From: Limimaricola variabilis
Lineage (GTDB): Bacteria > Pseudomonadota > Alphaproteobacteria > Rhodobacterales > Rhodobacteraceae
Assembly (NCBI RefSeq): GCF_014195545.1
Contig: NZ_JACIBX010000002.1
Location: 1 to 64,000 of the forward strand
Length of the DNA: 64,000 bases
Direction: 5' to 3'
This document shows, one piece after another, positions 22,960 through 31,217 of this stretch (the first letter of the stretch is position 1; each line of letters opens with the position of its first letter). The notes beneath the pieces are model-generated. The model had not been told where the DNA came from. It searched no databases and was given only the letters and a program-made list of their open reading frames with translations. Both the position numbers and the translations under genes were made by a program.

Positions 22960-23886
22960 ATGACCGCCTCCGTCCTCACCATCGCGCGTGGCCGCGATGC
23001 GCATCTCGCCAACCTCGTGCGCGGCCTTGCCCGGCAGACCGAGCTTCCTTCCGAGCTGGTGATCGTGCGCATGCAGGAGACCCCCTATGATCTGCCCGAG
23101 GCGCCTTTCCCGGTGCGGCAGGTGGAACTGGTCAGCGGCGACCTGCCGCTGGCGCAGGCGCGCAACCTCGCAGCCCGCGAGGCGAAGGGCGACGAGTTGC
23201 TGTTCCTCGACGTCGACTGCATCCCCGGACCGGATTTCGTCGCCGATTACCGCCGCCACCTTGCCGCTTTCGACGGCTTGGTCATGGGTGAGGTCATGTA
23301 CCTGCCCGACGGGGTCAACCGCGAGGGCTGGGACTACCCCGATTTCGAGGCGGTGGCCGAGCGTCATTCCGATCGCCAGGGGCCGCCGCCCGAGGGCATC
23401 CGACCCTGCAACGACTACCGCTGTTTCTGGTCGCTGAACTTCGCGCTGCGCCGTTCCGATTTCGAACGCGCGGGCGGCTTCGATGAGCGCTTCCACGGCT
23501 ATGGCGGCGAGGATACCGATTTCGGACGGGTTCTGGACGAGGCTGGGATCGCGCTGGGCTGGGCCAAGGGCGCGCGCGCCTATCACCAGTACCACCCGCA
23601 TCACATGCCGCCTGTGCATCATCTGGAGAGCGTGATCCGCAATGCCGAGCTGTTCCGCGCCAAATGGGGGCATCGCACCATGGGGCATTGGCTGCATGCC
23701 TTCGAGCTGATGGGGCTGATCGCACAGGAGGAAGACAACATCCGTATCCTGCGCGCCCCTTCGGCGGCCGATCTGGCACTGACCCGGCATCAGAGCCACC
23801 GCCCCTATTGCAATTCGGCCGAGGTGATCCGCGAGATCGAGCGGCGCCGGGCCAGGGCCAGCGCCGGACCGGTCGCCGCCGAGTGA
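22960..23886 (+). CDS. GT2/GT7-type glycosyltransferase
   Basis: 308 residues starting at the ATG at 22960 (GGAG eight bases upstream). A GT-A fold is shown by QARNLAAREAKGDELLFLDVDC, in which DVD is the metal-binding DxD. The galactosyltransferase-like C-terminal motif GGFDERFHGYGGEDTDFG carries the acidic GEDTD cluster that binds the acceptor. A His-rich region YHQYHPHHMPPVHH follows. The enzyme probably adds a single sugar in the cytoplasm to an oligosaccharide or lipid carrier. It is the third gene of the plus-strand cluster, 22 bases after the previous gene. Confidence 0.8.
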   Translation: MTASVLTIARGRDAHLANLVRGLARQTELPSELVIVRMQETPYDLPEAPFPVRQVELVSGDLPLAQARNLAAREAKGDELLFLDVDCIPGPDFVADYRRHLAAFDGLVMGEVMYLPDGVNREGWDYPDFEAVAERHSDRQGPPPEGIRPCNDYRCFWSLNFALRRSDFERAGGFDERFHGYGGEDTDFGRVLDEAGIALGWAKGARAYHQYHPHHMPPVHHLESVIRNAELFRAKWGHRTMGHWLHAFELMGLIAQEEDNIRILRAPSAADLALTRHQSHRPYCNSAEVIREIERRRARASAGPVAAE

Positions 23887-23889
23887 AGC

Positions 23890-25026
23890 TCAGGCCCCGG
23901 CGGGCATATCCGCCGAGGCCGTCGACAGTTCGTGCGGCGCATAGGCGATGTCGGGCCAATTGGCCCCGCGCGCCGCGCTTGCCTCGGCGTAGAGCGCCTC
24001 GTAGCCGTCGACCATCGCCTCGATCGAAAAGCGCTCCTCGACCCGCGCCCGCGCCGCCCGCCGCGACAATGTCATCGCCCGCAGCAGTGCTGCCGCCAAG
24101 GCTGGCGCATCATCGGCGGACGCGTAGGCGCCGCAATCGCCCACCACCTCGCGCACCGCACCCATCTCCACCGCCGCCACCGGCAGCCCGCAGGCCATCG
24201 CCTCGATCGCGGCGAGGCCGAAGGGCTCGTCCCAGAGCGGCGTGAACAACAGCGCCGAGGCGCGACCGAAAGCCTCTGCGAGCGCCTCTCCCGAGAGATG
24301 CCCGCCATGGCGGATGTCGCCCCCCAGATGCGGCCTGACCTCGCTCTCGAAGTAGTCGCGATGTTCGATCACCCCGTAGATCGTCAGCGGCACCCCGGCG
24401 ATCCGGGCCGCCTGCGCCGCCAGATGCGGCCCCTTGGTCGGCGTGATGCGCCCCGCCCAGACCGCCGATCCGTCGCCTTGTGCCGAGAACGGCCAGTCGG
24501 CCAGAGCGATGCCATTGGGCACCACCCGCGCCATGGCCGGGATCTCGTCCCACCACCGGGTCAGCTGACGCGCCGAGCAGGTCGTAGCGAGGTGCCAGGG
24601 CGCGAGACTGTCATTCATCGCGCGTCTGAGCGCGGCAAAGGGCGGCACGTGCATCGAGGAAACCATCGGGATGCGCCGCGCCCGCGACAGGCGCGGCGGG
24701 AAGCGGTGCAGCGTGTTGTTGTGCACCACGTCGAAATCTGCCGCCGTCAGCGCCGCGCAGGCCTTAACGAAGGCACGGTCGAGATGGTCGTTGAGAATGT
24801 CGGTTCCGTGGTAGTCGTGCCAGGGATAGACCGTGTCGTAATGCGTCTCGACCACCGGGTGCAGCGTCACGCCCGGCGGCGGCGCGCTGTCGCCCGCCGC
24901 CATCAGCGTCACCTCGTGACCGCGTGCGGCCAGTTCGCGCGCCAGATGCCAGCCATGCGCCTCCATGCCACCCATGAAGGGCGGGCGCACCGGGTGGCGG
25001 ATATGGGTCATGAGGGCGATCTTCAC
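23890..25026 (-). CDS. GT4 family glycosyltransferase
   Basis: 378 residues from a GTG at 25026, with GGAGAG ten bases upstream; the longer open frame starts in another gene's promoter region. The N-terminal GT-B domain has PPFMGGMEAHGWHLARELAARG, and the C-terminal domain has the donor motif LWDEPFGLAAIEAMACGLP with the E-x7-E pair. This is a retaining alpha-glycosyltransferase typical of capsule, lipopolysaccharide or glycolipid synthesis. It is convergent with the GT2 gene, three bases apart, so it shares the cluster but not the transcript. Confidence 0.84.
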   Translation of the reverse strand: MKIALMTHIRHPVRPPFMGGMEAHGWHLARELAARGHEVTLMAAGDSAPPPGVTLHPVVETHYDTVYPWHDYHGTDILNDHLDRAFVKACAALTAADFDVVHNNTLHRFPPRLSRARRIPMVSSMHVPPFAALRRAMNDSLAPWHLATTCSARQLTRWWDEIPAMARVVPNGIALADWPFSAQGDGSAVWAGRITPTKGPHLAAQAARIAGVPLTIYGVIEHRDYFESEVRPHLGGDIRHGGHLSGEALAEAFGRASALLFTPLWDEPFGLAAIEAMACGLPVAAVEMGAVREVVGDCGAYASADDAPALAAALLRAMTLSRRAARARVEERFSIEAMVDGYEALYAEASAARGANWPDIAYAPHELSTASADMPAGA

Positions 25027-25170
25027 GCGGGGTCTCTCCGGGAGCGTCGTCTGCCCTTCCGAAGCTGCGTCGCCCCCCCGCCCGGTCAAGAGCGCGATAC
25101 GCGCCGAGGCAGGAACGAAGCGCGGCACCGGGTCGTTGTCCCAGCGTTCCACAGGCGGAAAGGATGTCCC

Positions 25171-25860
25171 ATGAGCCTCAAACGCATTCTCGGTGTCATG
25201 CTCGCCTCGCGCATGGCCGGTCGCGGCCGGCGCCGCGGCGGCCTCGGCAACGCGGCGCTTCTGGGCGGGCTCGGTGGGCGCGGCCTGCGCGGCAAGGCCG
25301 GCGTCGCGGCGCTCGGCTACATGGCCTATCAGGCCTATCGCGACCACCAGTCGCGCCAACGCGCGAGCGGTTCGACCGCACATGCCGCCTCGTCCACCAA
25401 ATCAAGCAGCGGCTTGGGCGGCATCTTCGATCAGATTTCCGAGGCGCTGGGCGGCGAGGCACGGGTCTCCTCCGAAACCCCGGACCCGGCGCATAAGCAG
25501 GCCGCCGAGGAGATGAGCGACGATCGCGCGCTGTTGCTGATCCGCGCGATGATCGCCGCCGCCCATGCCGACGGCAATCTGACGATGGATGAGCGGCACC
25601 GTATCTCGGGCCAGCTCGACGAAGCCGAGGCCAGCGCCGACGAGCGGCGCCTGATGGCCACCGAGATCGAGAACCCCAAGCCGCTCGACACGCTGCTCGC
25701 GCAGGTGAACGACCACGACACGGCGGTCGAATTCTACCTCGCCTCGCGCGCGGCGGTGGATTCGGAGACCGAGGCCAACCGGGCCTATCTGACGCTGCTG
25801 CGCAATCGGCTCGGCATCACTGAGGAAGAGGCGCGCGAGGCCGAAGAACTCGCGCCCTGA
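25171..25860 (+). CDS. DUF533/TerB-like protein
   Basis: 229 residues, starting at the ATG at 25171, which has GGAAAGGA upstream. The N-terminus is basic and glycine-rich (RMAGRGRRRGGLGNAALLGGLGG), then comes a hydrophobic stretch KAGVAALGYMAYQAY at about 49-63. The C-terminal half is the YebE/TerB-like helical domain: LLIRAMIAAAHADGNLTMDE, then AEASADERRLMATEIENP and EVYLASRAAVD-like pattern (VEFYLASRAAVDSETEANR). Members are inner-membrane associated and of unknown role, sometimes linked to metal or envelope stress. It is closed by the terminator at 25886. Confidence 0.8.
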   Translation: MSLKRILGVMLASRMAGRGRRRGGLGNAALLGGLGGRGLRGKAGVAALGYMAYQAYRDHQSRQRASGSTAHAASSTKSSSGLGGIFDQISEALGGEARVSSETPDPAHKQAAEEMSDDRALLLIRAMIAAAHADGNLTMDERHRISGQLDEAEASADERRLMATEIENPKPLDTLLAQVNDHDTAVEFYLASRAAVDSETEANRAYLTLLRNRLGITEEEAREAEELAP

Positions 25861-25885
25861 CCACGATCATGCCGCAAGAAACAGG

Positions 25886-25918
25886 AAAGGGCCGCGCTCT
25901 TCGGAGCGCGGCCCTTTT
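25886..25918. terminator. bidirectional rho-independent terminator with UUCG loop
   Basis: A 14-bp stem, AAAGGGCCGCGCTC paired with GAGCGCGGCCCTTT, around a TTCG tetraloop and followed by T on both strands. It separates the convergent genes at 25860 and 25937. Confidence 0.92.
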
Positions 25919-25936
25919 CCATTTCGGCTAAATTTC

Positions 25937-26458
25937 TCAGTCGTCCCGCAGTGCGCCCTTGGCATAGTCCGCGGCGGTTTTCTCCGGTCCGCTGCGGACC
26001 GCGCGACGGCTTACCTTCTTTTCGCCGGCCGCCTTGGTGTTGCCACCGGTCTTGGCACCCGCCTTGGCGGGATCATCGATGCTCGCGGCCTTCTTCGGTC
26101 GGCCACGCTTGGGCGCGGCGCCGGGCTCGGTCTTCTTGGCGGCGGCCTTGCGGCGGGTGCCGGTGGCCGGGGTGGTGTCGGCGATCTCTTCGCCGGGGCC
26201 ATCGCCCACGGCACCGCGTGCCTGCTCGACATCCATCTCATCGAGTCCGTCGGCGTTCAGCGGCAGATCGTCGCCGCGTCCCGCGAGCCCCGCCGCCGCG
26301 GCCGTACCGGGCGCGACCTCGTTGCCTTCGGCCATCTCGGCATCGATCTGTGCCACCGCTTCGTGCCAGTGATCCTGGTCGCGCCCCTCAGGCGCTCCTT
26401 CGCGCTGCCACAGATCATAGGCACGCTGCCGGATCCGCTCTTCCCTGTCATCGGCCAT
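25937..26458 (-). CDS. DUF2934 domain protein with lysine-rich AT-hook-like tail
   Basis: 173 residues. The first ~45 (REERIRQRAYDLWQREG, then HWHEAVAQIDAEM) match the short DUF2934 domain, found in rhizobia and relatives. The rest is low-complexity and strongly basic with alanine, containing an AT-hook-like KRGRPKK near 118 and further KK/RR patches. That suggests nucleic acid binding, but no enzyme or partner can be named. The gene is convergent with the DUF533 gene and upstream of the tRNA-Arg, on the same strand. Confidence 0.75.
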   Translation of the reverse strand: MADDREERIRQRAYDLWQREGAPEGRDQDHWHEAVAQIDAEMAEGNEVAPGTAAAAGLAGRGDDLPLNADGLDEMDVEQARGAVGDGPGEEIADTTPATGTRRKAAAKKTEPGAAPKRGRPKKAASIDDPAKAGAKTGGNTKAAGEKKVSRRAVRSGPEKTAADYAKGALRDD

Positions 26459-26577
26459 CGGGGTCCTCCCGGTTGAATCCTCGTCTGCCGTTGACCTATC
26501 TCGCCTTTTTCGGAATTCGAGGGTCCACCCTGCTGAATCTGCGCAGGTCGGACAAATTGGATCAAACGGCCAAACCG

Positions 26578-26601
26578 CGCGTGTTCTGTTCAGAACACGC
26601 G
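26578..26601 (-). terminator. palindrome downstream of tRNA-Arg, possible terminator
   Basis: CGCGTGTTCTG, two T and the exact complement CAGAACACGCG form a perfect 11-bp inverted repeat 28 bases after the tRNA 3' end. On the minus strand the hairpin is followed by CGGTTTGG, only a weak T-tract, so an operator is an alternative. Confidence 0.45.
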
Positions 26602-26628
26602 GTCATACCGGATCTCGATGGGAGGAAG

Positions 26629-26705
26629 TGGCGGACTGGGGAGGATTCGAACCCCCGACCCCTTGATTCGTAGTCAAGTACTCTATCCAACTGAGCTACC
26701 AGTCC
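26629..26705 (-). tRNA. tRNA-Arg (anticodon ACG)
   Basis: Full cloverleaf on the minus strand with an encoded CCA end. Acceptor GGACTGG pairs with CCAGTCC, the D-arm TAGCTCAGTTGGATAGAG is normal, the anticodon stem CTTGA/TCAAG encloses CTACGAA (anticodon ACG), and the T-arm is GGGGG-TTCGAAT-CCTCC. The A34 is presumably deaminated to inosine to read CGU, CGC and CGA. No integrase or attachment-site duplicate is visible beside it. Confidence 0.97.
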
Positions 26706-26810
26706 GCTGTAGAGTGAGGCCGATCTATCGCTCGTGGCTGACAGGCGCAAGGGCCTTTTCGTAAAAAACCGCAGGCATCGGCCGCAAATCGTCCTGCCGT
26801 CACGGCAAGC

Positions 26811-28208
26811 TTACCGCGTGACGGGATGAGGCGCGCTGCGGGGCAGCATGATCGCGAACTCGGTCCCCTTCTCATCCGAGCGCAGCAGGTCGAGACGACC
26901 ACCATGGCCACGTACCAGCTCGGCCGCGATGGCGAGACCGAGCCCCGAGCCCCCCTTGGCGACGCCGCCCCGAAAGGCCCGGAACAGGTGCTCGCGTGCC
27001 TTGGGCGGCAGGCCCGGACCGGTATCGGCGATGCTGATCCACCAGGCCTCCTCGTCCTCGCGGGCCGATACGGTGACGCGCCCCGCCCGCCCCGTCGCCG
27101 CGATTGCCTGGCGTGCGTTGCGCACCAGATTCGACAGCACCCGGTACAGCTGTTCGGCATCGGCGCGCAGCACGAGTCCCGGCGGGATACGCTCCTCGAA
27201 CTCCACCGATGCATCCTCGCCCGCCGCCAGCCGCTCGGCTTCCAGCACCTCGGCGACCAGCGCCGCCAGCGGCAGCCGGGCGAGCTGCGGCGGCGGCTCT
27301 TCGGCGCGTCCAAAGGCCAGCGTCGATTCGCAGAGATTCACCGCCCGGCTGATCGAACCCACCAGCTTGGGTGCCATCCGCTTGACCAGCGGATCCTCCG
27401 AGCTGTCGAGCCGGTCGGCGAAGAGTTGCGCCGAGGTGAGGATGTTGCGCAGGTCGTGGCTCACCTTGGCCACGCCCGAGCCAAGCTGCGCCAGCCGGTC
27501 CTTCTGGCGCAGCGCGCTGGTGAGCTGGGTTTCCATCGCCTGCAGCGCGGTTTCGGCCTCGCGCAGTTCGAGAAGCTTGGCGCGCGGCGCGATGATGCGG
27601 CGCGCATCCTCGGGCGCGTCGGCATAGGAGCGGATCTGCGCCACCACCCGCTTGATCGGCCGCACCAGGAAGGCCTGCACGGCCGCGAAGAGCAGCGCCG
27701 CCGTCACCACCGAGATCACCGCCGACAGGAGGAGGATCCGCAGCCCGTAATCGATCATCTCGGCCCTCAGCGGGCCCTGATCCATCGTCACCTCGATCAG
27801 CAGGCCGCCCTGCTGCACCGGGTCGCCGATCACCCGGATGATCCGTTCCTGCGGATCGACAAGCGTGCCCAGCGCGTCGCGGATCAGTTCGAGCGGCGAG
27901 CCGTCGCGCAGGTCGTAGGTGGCATGGATCGGCTCGGGAATCGGCGAAGACAGCGCGAGCTGGCGCACCTCGTCGCGCCTCAGCACGACGTTGTAGACGC
28001 CGGCATTCTCCAACAGCTCGGCCTCCAGCTCGGCATCGAGGCTGTCAGAGGCGAGAAGCGCAAGCGAGGCGATCTGCGCCCTCTCCAGTCGCAGCTGGAG
28101 ATAATCCTGCCGGAATCGCGCGACCGAGGGCACGAAGATCAGCACCTCGGCCAACATCACGAAAACCGTGGTCAGAATCAGGAAACGACCGGAGAGGGTA
28201 TTGAGCAT
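26811..28208 (-). CDS. sensor histidine kinase
   Basis: 465 residues. Two membrane helices (about 7-29 and 156-182) enclose a ~125-residue periplasmic sensor region. A HAMP linker (about 183-235) precedes the dimerisation helix with the phosphorylated histidine H251 in KVSHDLRN. The catalytic domain has the N-box LVRNARQAI (near 361), G1 DTGPGLP (395-401), F-box LFRAF and G2 GGSGLGLAI (419-427), so it is catalytically complete. No response regulator gene is adjacent, so its partner and signal are unknown. It precedes the oxidoreductase gene by position but is separated by about 37 bases. Confidence 0.9.
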   Translation of the reverse strand: MLNTLSGRFLILTTVFVMLAEVLIFVPSVARFRQDYLQLRLERAQIASLALLASDSLDAELEAELLENAGVYNVVLRRDEVRQLALSSPIPEPIHATYDLRDGSPLELIRDALGTLVDPQERIIRVIGDPVQQGGLLIEVTMDQGPLRAEMIDYGLRILLLSAVISVVTAALLFAAVQAFLVRPIKRVVAQIRSYADAPEDARRIIAPRAKLLELREAETALQAMETQLTSALRQKDRLAQLGSGVAKVSHDLRNILTSAQLFADRLDSSEDPLVKRMAPKLVGSISRAVNLCESTLAFGRAEEPPPQLARLPLAALVAEVLEAERLAAGEDASVEFEERIPPGLVLRADAEQLYRVLSNLVRNARQAIAATGRAGRVTVSAREDEEAWWISIADTGPGLPPKAREHLFRAFRGGVAKGGSGLGLAIAAELVRGHGGRLDLLRSDEKGTEFAIMLPRSAPHPVTR

Positions 28209-28245
28209 CAGGTCCCTATTCGTGCCACCGGGCGGTCGGGAGCCT

Positions 28246-29664
28246 TCAGGGCACCCAGCGTTGCACGGCCCGGACGGCCATCTTCACCCATTCGTTATCA
28301 AACAGGCGGGGGCTGAAATAGTTGCCTGCCGCGCGTTTGTTGATTTCTCCGAAGCTTGGATAGGGCAGCACCGCCCCCGCGATCTTCGACAGCTTCTGGC
28401 CGCTGGCGATGGCGATGGCCCAGGTACCGATCAGGTCGTCGGCCCGTTCGCCGAGTATCGTCGCCCCCACCGGACGCCCCTTCATTACCATCAGCTTGAG
28501 CATGCCTTCGGTGCGCCGCTCGGCGATCGCGCGGTCGTTCTCTTCATAGCTCTGCCGGATCACCTCGAGCGCGTCGCCATGGCGGTCGCGGGCCTCTGCC
28601 TCGGTCAGCCCGACCTGCGCGAGACCGGGATCGGTATAGGTGGCCCATGGGATATGCGCCGTCTTGGCCTTGGCGGGCAGGCCGAACAGCAGGGCACGGA
28701 TGACGACGCCCGCGTGGTAGCCGGCGACATGGGTGAACATCAGCCCGCCCGCCGCATCGCCCACCGCGTAGACCTTGCGATTCGTCTCGGAGCGCAGCCC
28801 CTCCCCGACGGCGATCCCCTTCGGTCCATGTTTCACGTGTGCCACGTCGAGGCCGAGCCCCTCGGTCACGACCTCGCGGCCCACCGCGAGCAGCAGGTGG
28901 CTGCCCTCGAAGACGCCCTTCTCGGTGTCGACCCGGATTGCGCCGGGGCGGCCAGAAACGGCGGTGACCTTGGCCTCTTCCTCGATGCGGATACCTTCGT
29001 CGCGCAGCATGGCCAGAAGCCGGCCCGCCAGTTCCGGGTCATCCTTGCCCAGCGCCTTCGCACCCTCGATCACGGTGACCTCGCAGCCGAGCCGACGATG
29101 CGCCTGGGCCATCTCGATACCGATCGGCCCGCCGCCGATGATCAGCAGGTGCTCGGGCCGCTCGCGCAGATCGAAGATCGACTCGTTGGTCAGGTAGGGG
29201 GTGTCCGCAATCCCGTCGATCGGCGGCACCAAGGGCCGTGATCCGGTGGCCAGCACGAAACGACGCGCCCGGATCGCGGTGTCACCCGCCTGCACCTCGT
29301 CGGGCGACGTGAAACGCGCATGCTCGCGGATCACCGTGACGCCGAACCCCTCGTACCGCTCCTGCGAGTCGACCGGGGCGATGGTGGCGATGGTGCGCGC
29401 GACGTGGTCCTTCACCGCCGCGAAATCGATCTCGGGCGTCGCAGGCGTGATGCCCATCTCCGCCCCCACCGTCATCGCGTGGGCCTGCTTGGCCGCGGCC
29501 AGCATCGCCTTGGAAGGAACGCAGCCGCTGTTGAGACAGTCACCGCCCATCTCGGCGCGCTCGACCAGCACCACCCGCGCGCCCATCTGCGCTGCGCCCG
29601 CGGCAACGGACAGCCCTCCGGATCCCGCGCCGATGACGCAGAGGTCGCAGTCGATTCGTTTCAT
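28246..29664 (-). CDS. pyridine nucleotide-disulfide oxidoreductase (mercuric reductase/dihydrolipoamide dehydrogenase family)
   Basis: 472 residues. The FAD site GAGSGG is at 12-17, the redox-active disulfide C43-LNSG-C48 is intact and the NAD(P) site GGGPIGIE is at 177-184. Near the C-terminus, where lipoamide dehydrogenase has the catalytic His-Pro-Thr, this protein reads AVLPYPSFGEINKRAAGNYF; the general-base His is missing. It is therefore not a normal lipoamide dehydrogenase, and no pyruvate or oxoglutarate dehydrogenase genes are near. The start overlaps the TVP38 gene stop by four bases, a pairing commonly seen in bacteria. The substrate is unknown. Confidence 0.88.
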   Translation of the reverse strand: MKRIDCDLCVIGAGSGGLSVAAGAAQMGARVVLVERAEMGGDCLNSGCVPSKAMLAAAKQAHAMTVGAEMGITPATPEIDFAAVKDHVARTIATIAPVDSQERYEGFGVTVIREHARFTSPDEVQAGDTAIRARRFVLATGSRPLVPPIDGIADTPYLTNESIFDLRERPEHLLIIGGGPIGIEMAQAHRRLGCEVTVIEGAKALGKDDPELAGRLLAMLRDEGIRIEEEAKVTAVSGRPGAIRVDTEKGVFEGSHLLLAVGREVVTEGLGLDVAHVKHGPKGIAVGEGLRSETNRKVYAVGDAAGGLMFTHVAGYHAGVVIRALLFGLPAKAKTAHIPWATYTDPGLAQVGLTEAEARDRHGDALEVIRQSYEENDRAIAERRTEGMLKLMVMKGRPVGATILGERADDLIGTWAIAIASGQKLSKIAGAVLPYPSFGEINKRAAGNYFSPRLFDNEWVKMAVRAVQRWVP

Positions 29665-30419
29665 GCAAGGCCCTTTCGGCCGGTCACGGCCTTGATGACG
29701 AGCGGCAATGCCGACAGGGCGGCGAGGCCCAGCAGCGGCAGCAATACCTGCGGCTCGAAGATGATGCCGAGATCGGGGGTCTCGCCGGCGGCAAATACCG
29801 CACCCAGACCCGCGCCCACGGAGGTGAAGACGAGCGCGCCGGGCGCGATGCCGAGCAGCGTGGTGACGAGAAACGGCACGAGCCGCACGCCGACCAGCGC
29901 CGGCAGCAGGTTGGCCATGAAGAACGGCACCACCGGCAGCAGCCGCAGCAGGAACAGCATCGACCACTGATTCTCCTGAATCCCGTCCCTGATCTTCTTC
30001 AGCCGCCCCTCGGAGGTATCCATGCCCCGTGACAGCCGCTGACCGAGTCCCGCCCGTGCGGCAAGAAAGATCAGCACCGCGCCGGTGGTGGCCCCGAGCA
30101 CGTTGTAGAACACGCCCGGAAACGTGCCGAACAGGAACCCGCCGGTCAGCGTCGCCACGGTGGCGCCGGGCAGCGAGAAGGCGACGATCACCACATAGAG
30201 GCCGACGAAGACCATCGCCGCGAGCGGATAGTTGGAATCGCGCCAGGCGATGAGCGCGTCGCGGTTGTCGCGCAAGGTTTCGAAGCTGAGCACGTCGCGC
30301 AGCAGGAACGCCCCGCCCAGCGCCACGATCGCGATCAGGGCGATCGGCGCGTATCGGGCCCATCCTTGTCGGGCTTCGCTTTTCGGAGCCTCGGTACTCG
30401 TGGCTGGCTTGACGGTCAT
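29661..30419 (-). CDS. TVP38/TMEM64 family membrane protein (VTT domain)
   Basis: 252 residues; start at the ATG at 30419 with AGAGGA upstream (the longer reading begins MQLSCSRQ without a ribosome site). It has about five membrane helices with the VTT-domain core: a hydrophobic stretch GATVATLTGGFLFGTFPGVFYNVLGA, with the reentrant G-x-x-G region, then RLLPVVPFFMANLLPALVGV. Related eukaryotic TMEM64/TMEM41 proteins act as lipid scramblases; bacterial roles are largely unproven. It is translationally coupled to the flavin oxidoreductase. Confidence 0.86.
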   Translation of the reverse strand: MTVKPATSTEAPKSEARQGWARYAPIALIAIVALGGAFLLRDVLSFETLRDNRDALIAWRDSNYPLAAMVFVGLYVVIVAFSLPGATVATLTGGFLFGTFPGVFYNVLGATTGAVLIFLAARAGLGQRLSRGMDTSEGRLKKIRDGIQENQWSMLFLLRLLPVVPFFMANLLPALVGVRLVPFLVTTLLGIAPGALVFTSVGAGLGAVFAAGETPDLGIIFEPQVLLPLLGLAALSALPLVIKAVTGRKGLA

Positions 30420-30562
30420 GCTCTCATCCTCTTGGCGGCTGCAAGAGAGTTGCACCGTGCGTCAGCCGCGCCCAGCCCCCTCGCGGGCTGTTGATTCAGA
30501 AGGAGGAGTTGTAACATCTCCAGCGCGACCGAGGCGGGACGCGGGTTTTGCGCCGCCCCGCG

Positions 30563-30591
30563 TTGACAGATCCCCGCCGCGTCTCTATGGC
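30563..30591 (+). promoter_or_regulatory. sigma-70 type promoter for rpmH-rnpA-yidD
   Basis: TTGACA at 30563, a spacer of 17 bases and TATGGC at 30586. It lies about 80 bases before rpmH and is the best -35 match in this area. Confidence 0.65.
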
Positions 30592-30669
30592 ACGGGCTTC
30601 GAATGATGGCAGGCCCCGAATCCGGCATGGACGGCGGACGGCGCGGCCCCTTGAGACGGAGAAAGCGCA

Positions 30670-30804
30670 ATGAAACGCACGTTCCAACCCTCGAACCGTG
30701 TGCGCAAGTCGCGTCACGGCTTCCGCGCCCGCATGGCCACCAAGGCCGGCCGGAAGATCATCAACGCCCGCCGCGCGCAGGGCCGCAAGGTGCTGAGCGC
30801 CTGA
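30670..30804 (+). CDS. rpmH: 50S ribosomal protein L34
   Basis: 44 residues, basic, with the invariant [19 protein letters not shown] start and the [19 protein letters not shown] end (each written short here). It is too small for most ORF finders but unambiguous. GGAGAAAG precedes the ATG. It leads the classical rpmH-rnpA-yidD-yidC region, in which ttcA and an EAL gene are interposed here. Confidence 0.98.
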   Translation: MKRTFQPSNRVRKSRHGFRARMATKAGRKIINARRAQGRKVLSA

Positions 30805-30815
30805 TCACCCAAGTG

Positions 30816-31217
30816 GTGACGGAGCAGAAGACCCCCGTGGTCGGCAGCGATGCCGCCGCGCCGGGGTCTTTTGGCGTTGGTGTCGACAAGATCCGCAAGC
30901 GCCCCGACTTCCTGCGCGCCGCGCGCGCGCTGCGGCAGGGCACGACCGGCTTTCATCTGCAGGCCAACCCGCGCGGCGACGGTGCGGGGCCGACACGCGT
31001 GGGCTTCACCTGCTCCAAGAAGGTCGGCAACGCCGTGGCCCGCAACCGGGCCAAGCGCCGACTGCGCGAAGTTGCGCGCCGGGTCCTGCCGGAGAAGGGT
31101 CGTCCCGGCTGGGATTACGTGCTGATCGGCCGGGCCGAGGTCACGGCAAGCCATGATTTCGAGCAGATGTGCCGCGACCTCGAATGGGCGCTGGGCCGCG
31201 TCCACGCCCAGGCATGA
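30816..31217 (+). CDS. rnpA: ribonuclease P protein component
   Basis: Protein cofactor of RNase P, about 133 residues from a GTG at 30816. The RNP signature NRAKRRLREVARRVLP (positions about 80-95 of the product) follows GFTCSKKVGNAVARNR. It lies eleven bases after rpmH and has no clear ribosome site, so it is probably translated by coupling from rpmH; GTG at 30813 is the alternative start. The long N-terminal stretch MTEQKTPVVGSDAAAPGSFG is not conserved. The stop overlaps the yidD start by four bases. Confidence 0.93.
   Translation: MTEQKTPVVGSDAAAPGSFGVGVDKIRKRPDFLRAARALRQGTTGFHLQANPRGDGAGPTRVGFTCSKKVGNAVARNRAKRRLREVARRVLPEKGRPGWDYVLIGRAEVTASHDFEQMCRDLEWALGRVHAQA

Noticed and set aside
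23890-25383. Longer 497-codon reading of the GT4 gene
   Set aside because: The extension runs antisense through the DUF533 gene; a GTG with a ribosome site at 25026 starts the family-like sequence.
26629-26705. tRNA-Arg as attachment site of an island
   Set aside because: No integrase, no repeated tRNA 3' end and no change in gene content beside it.
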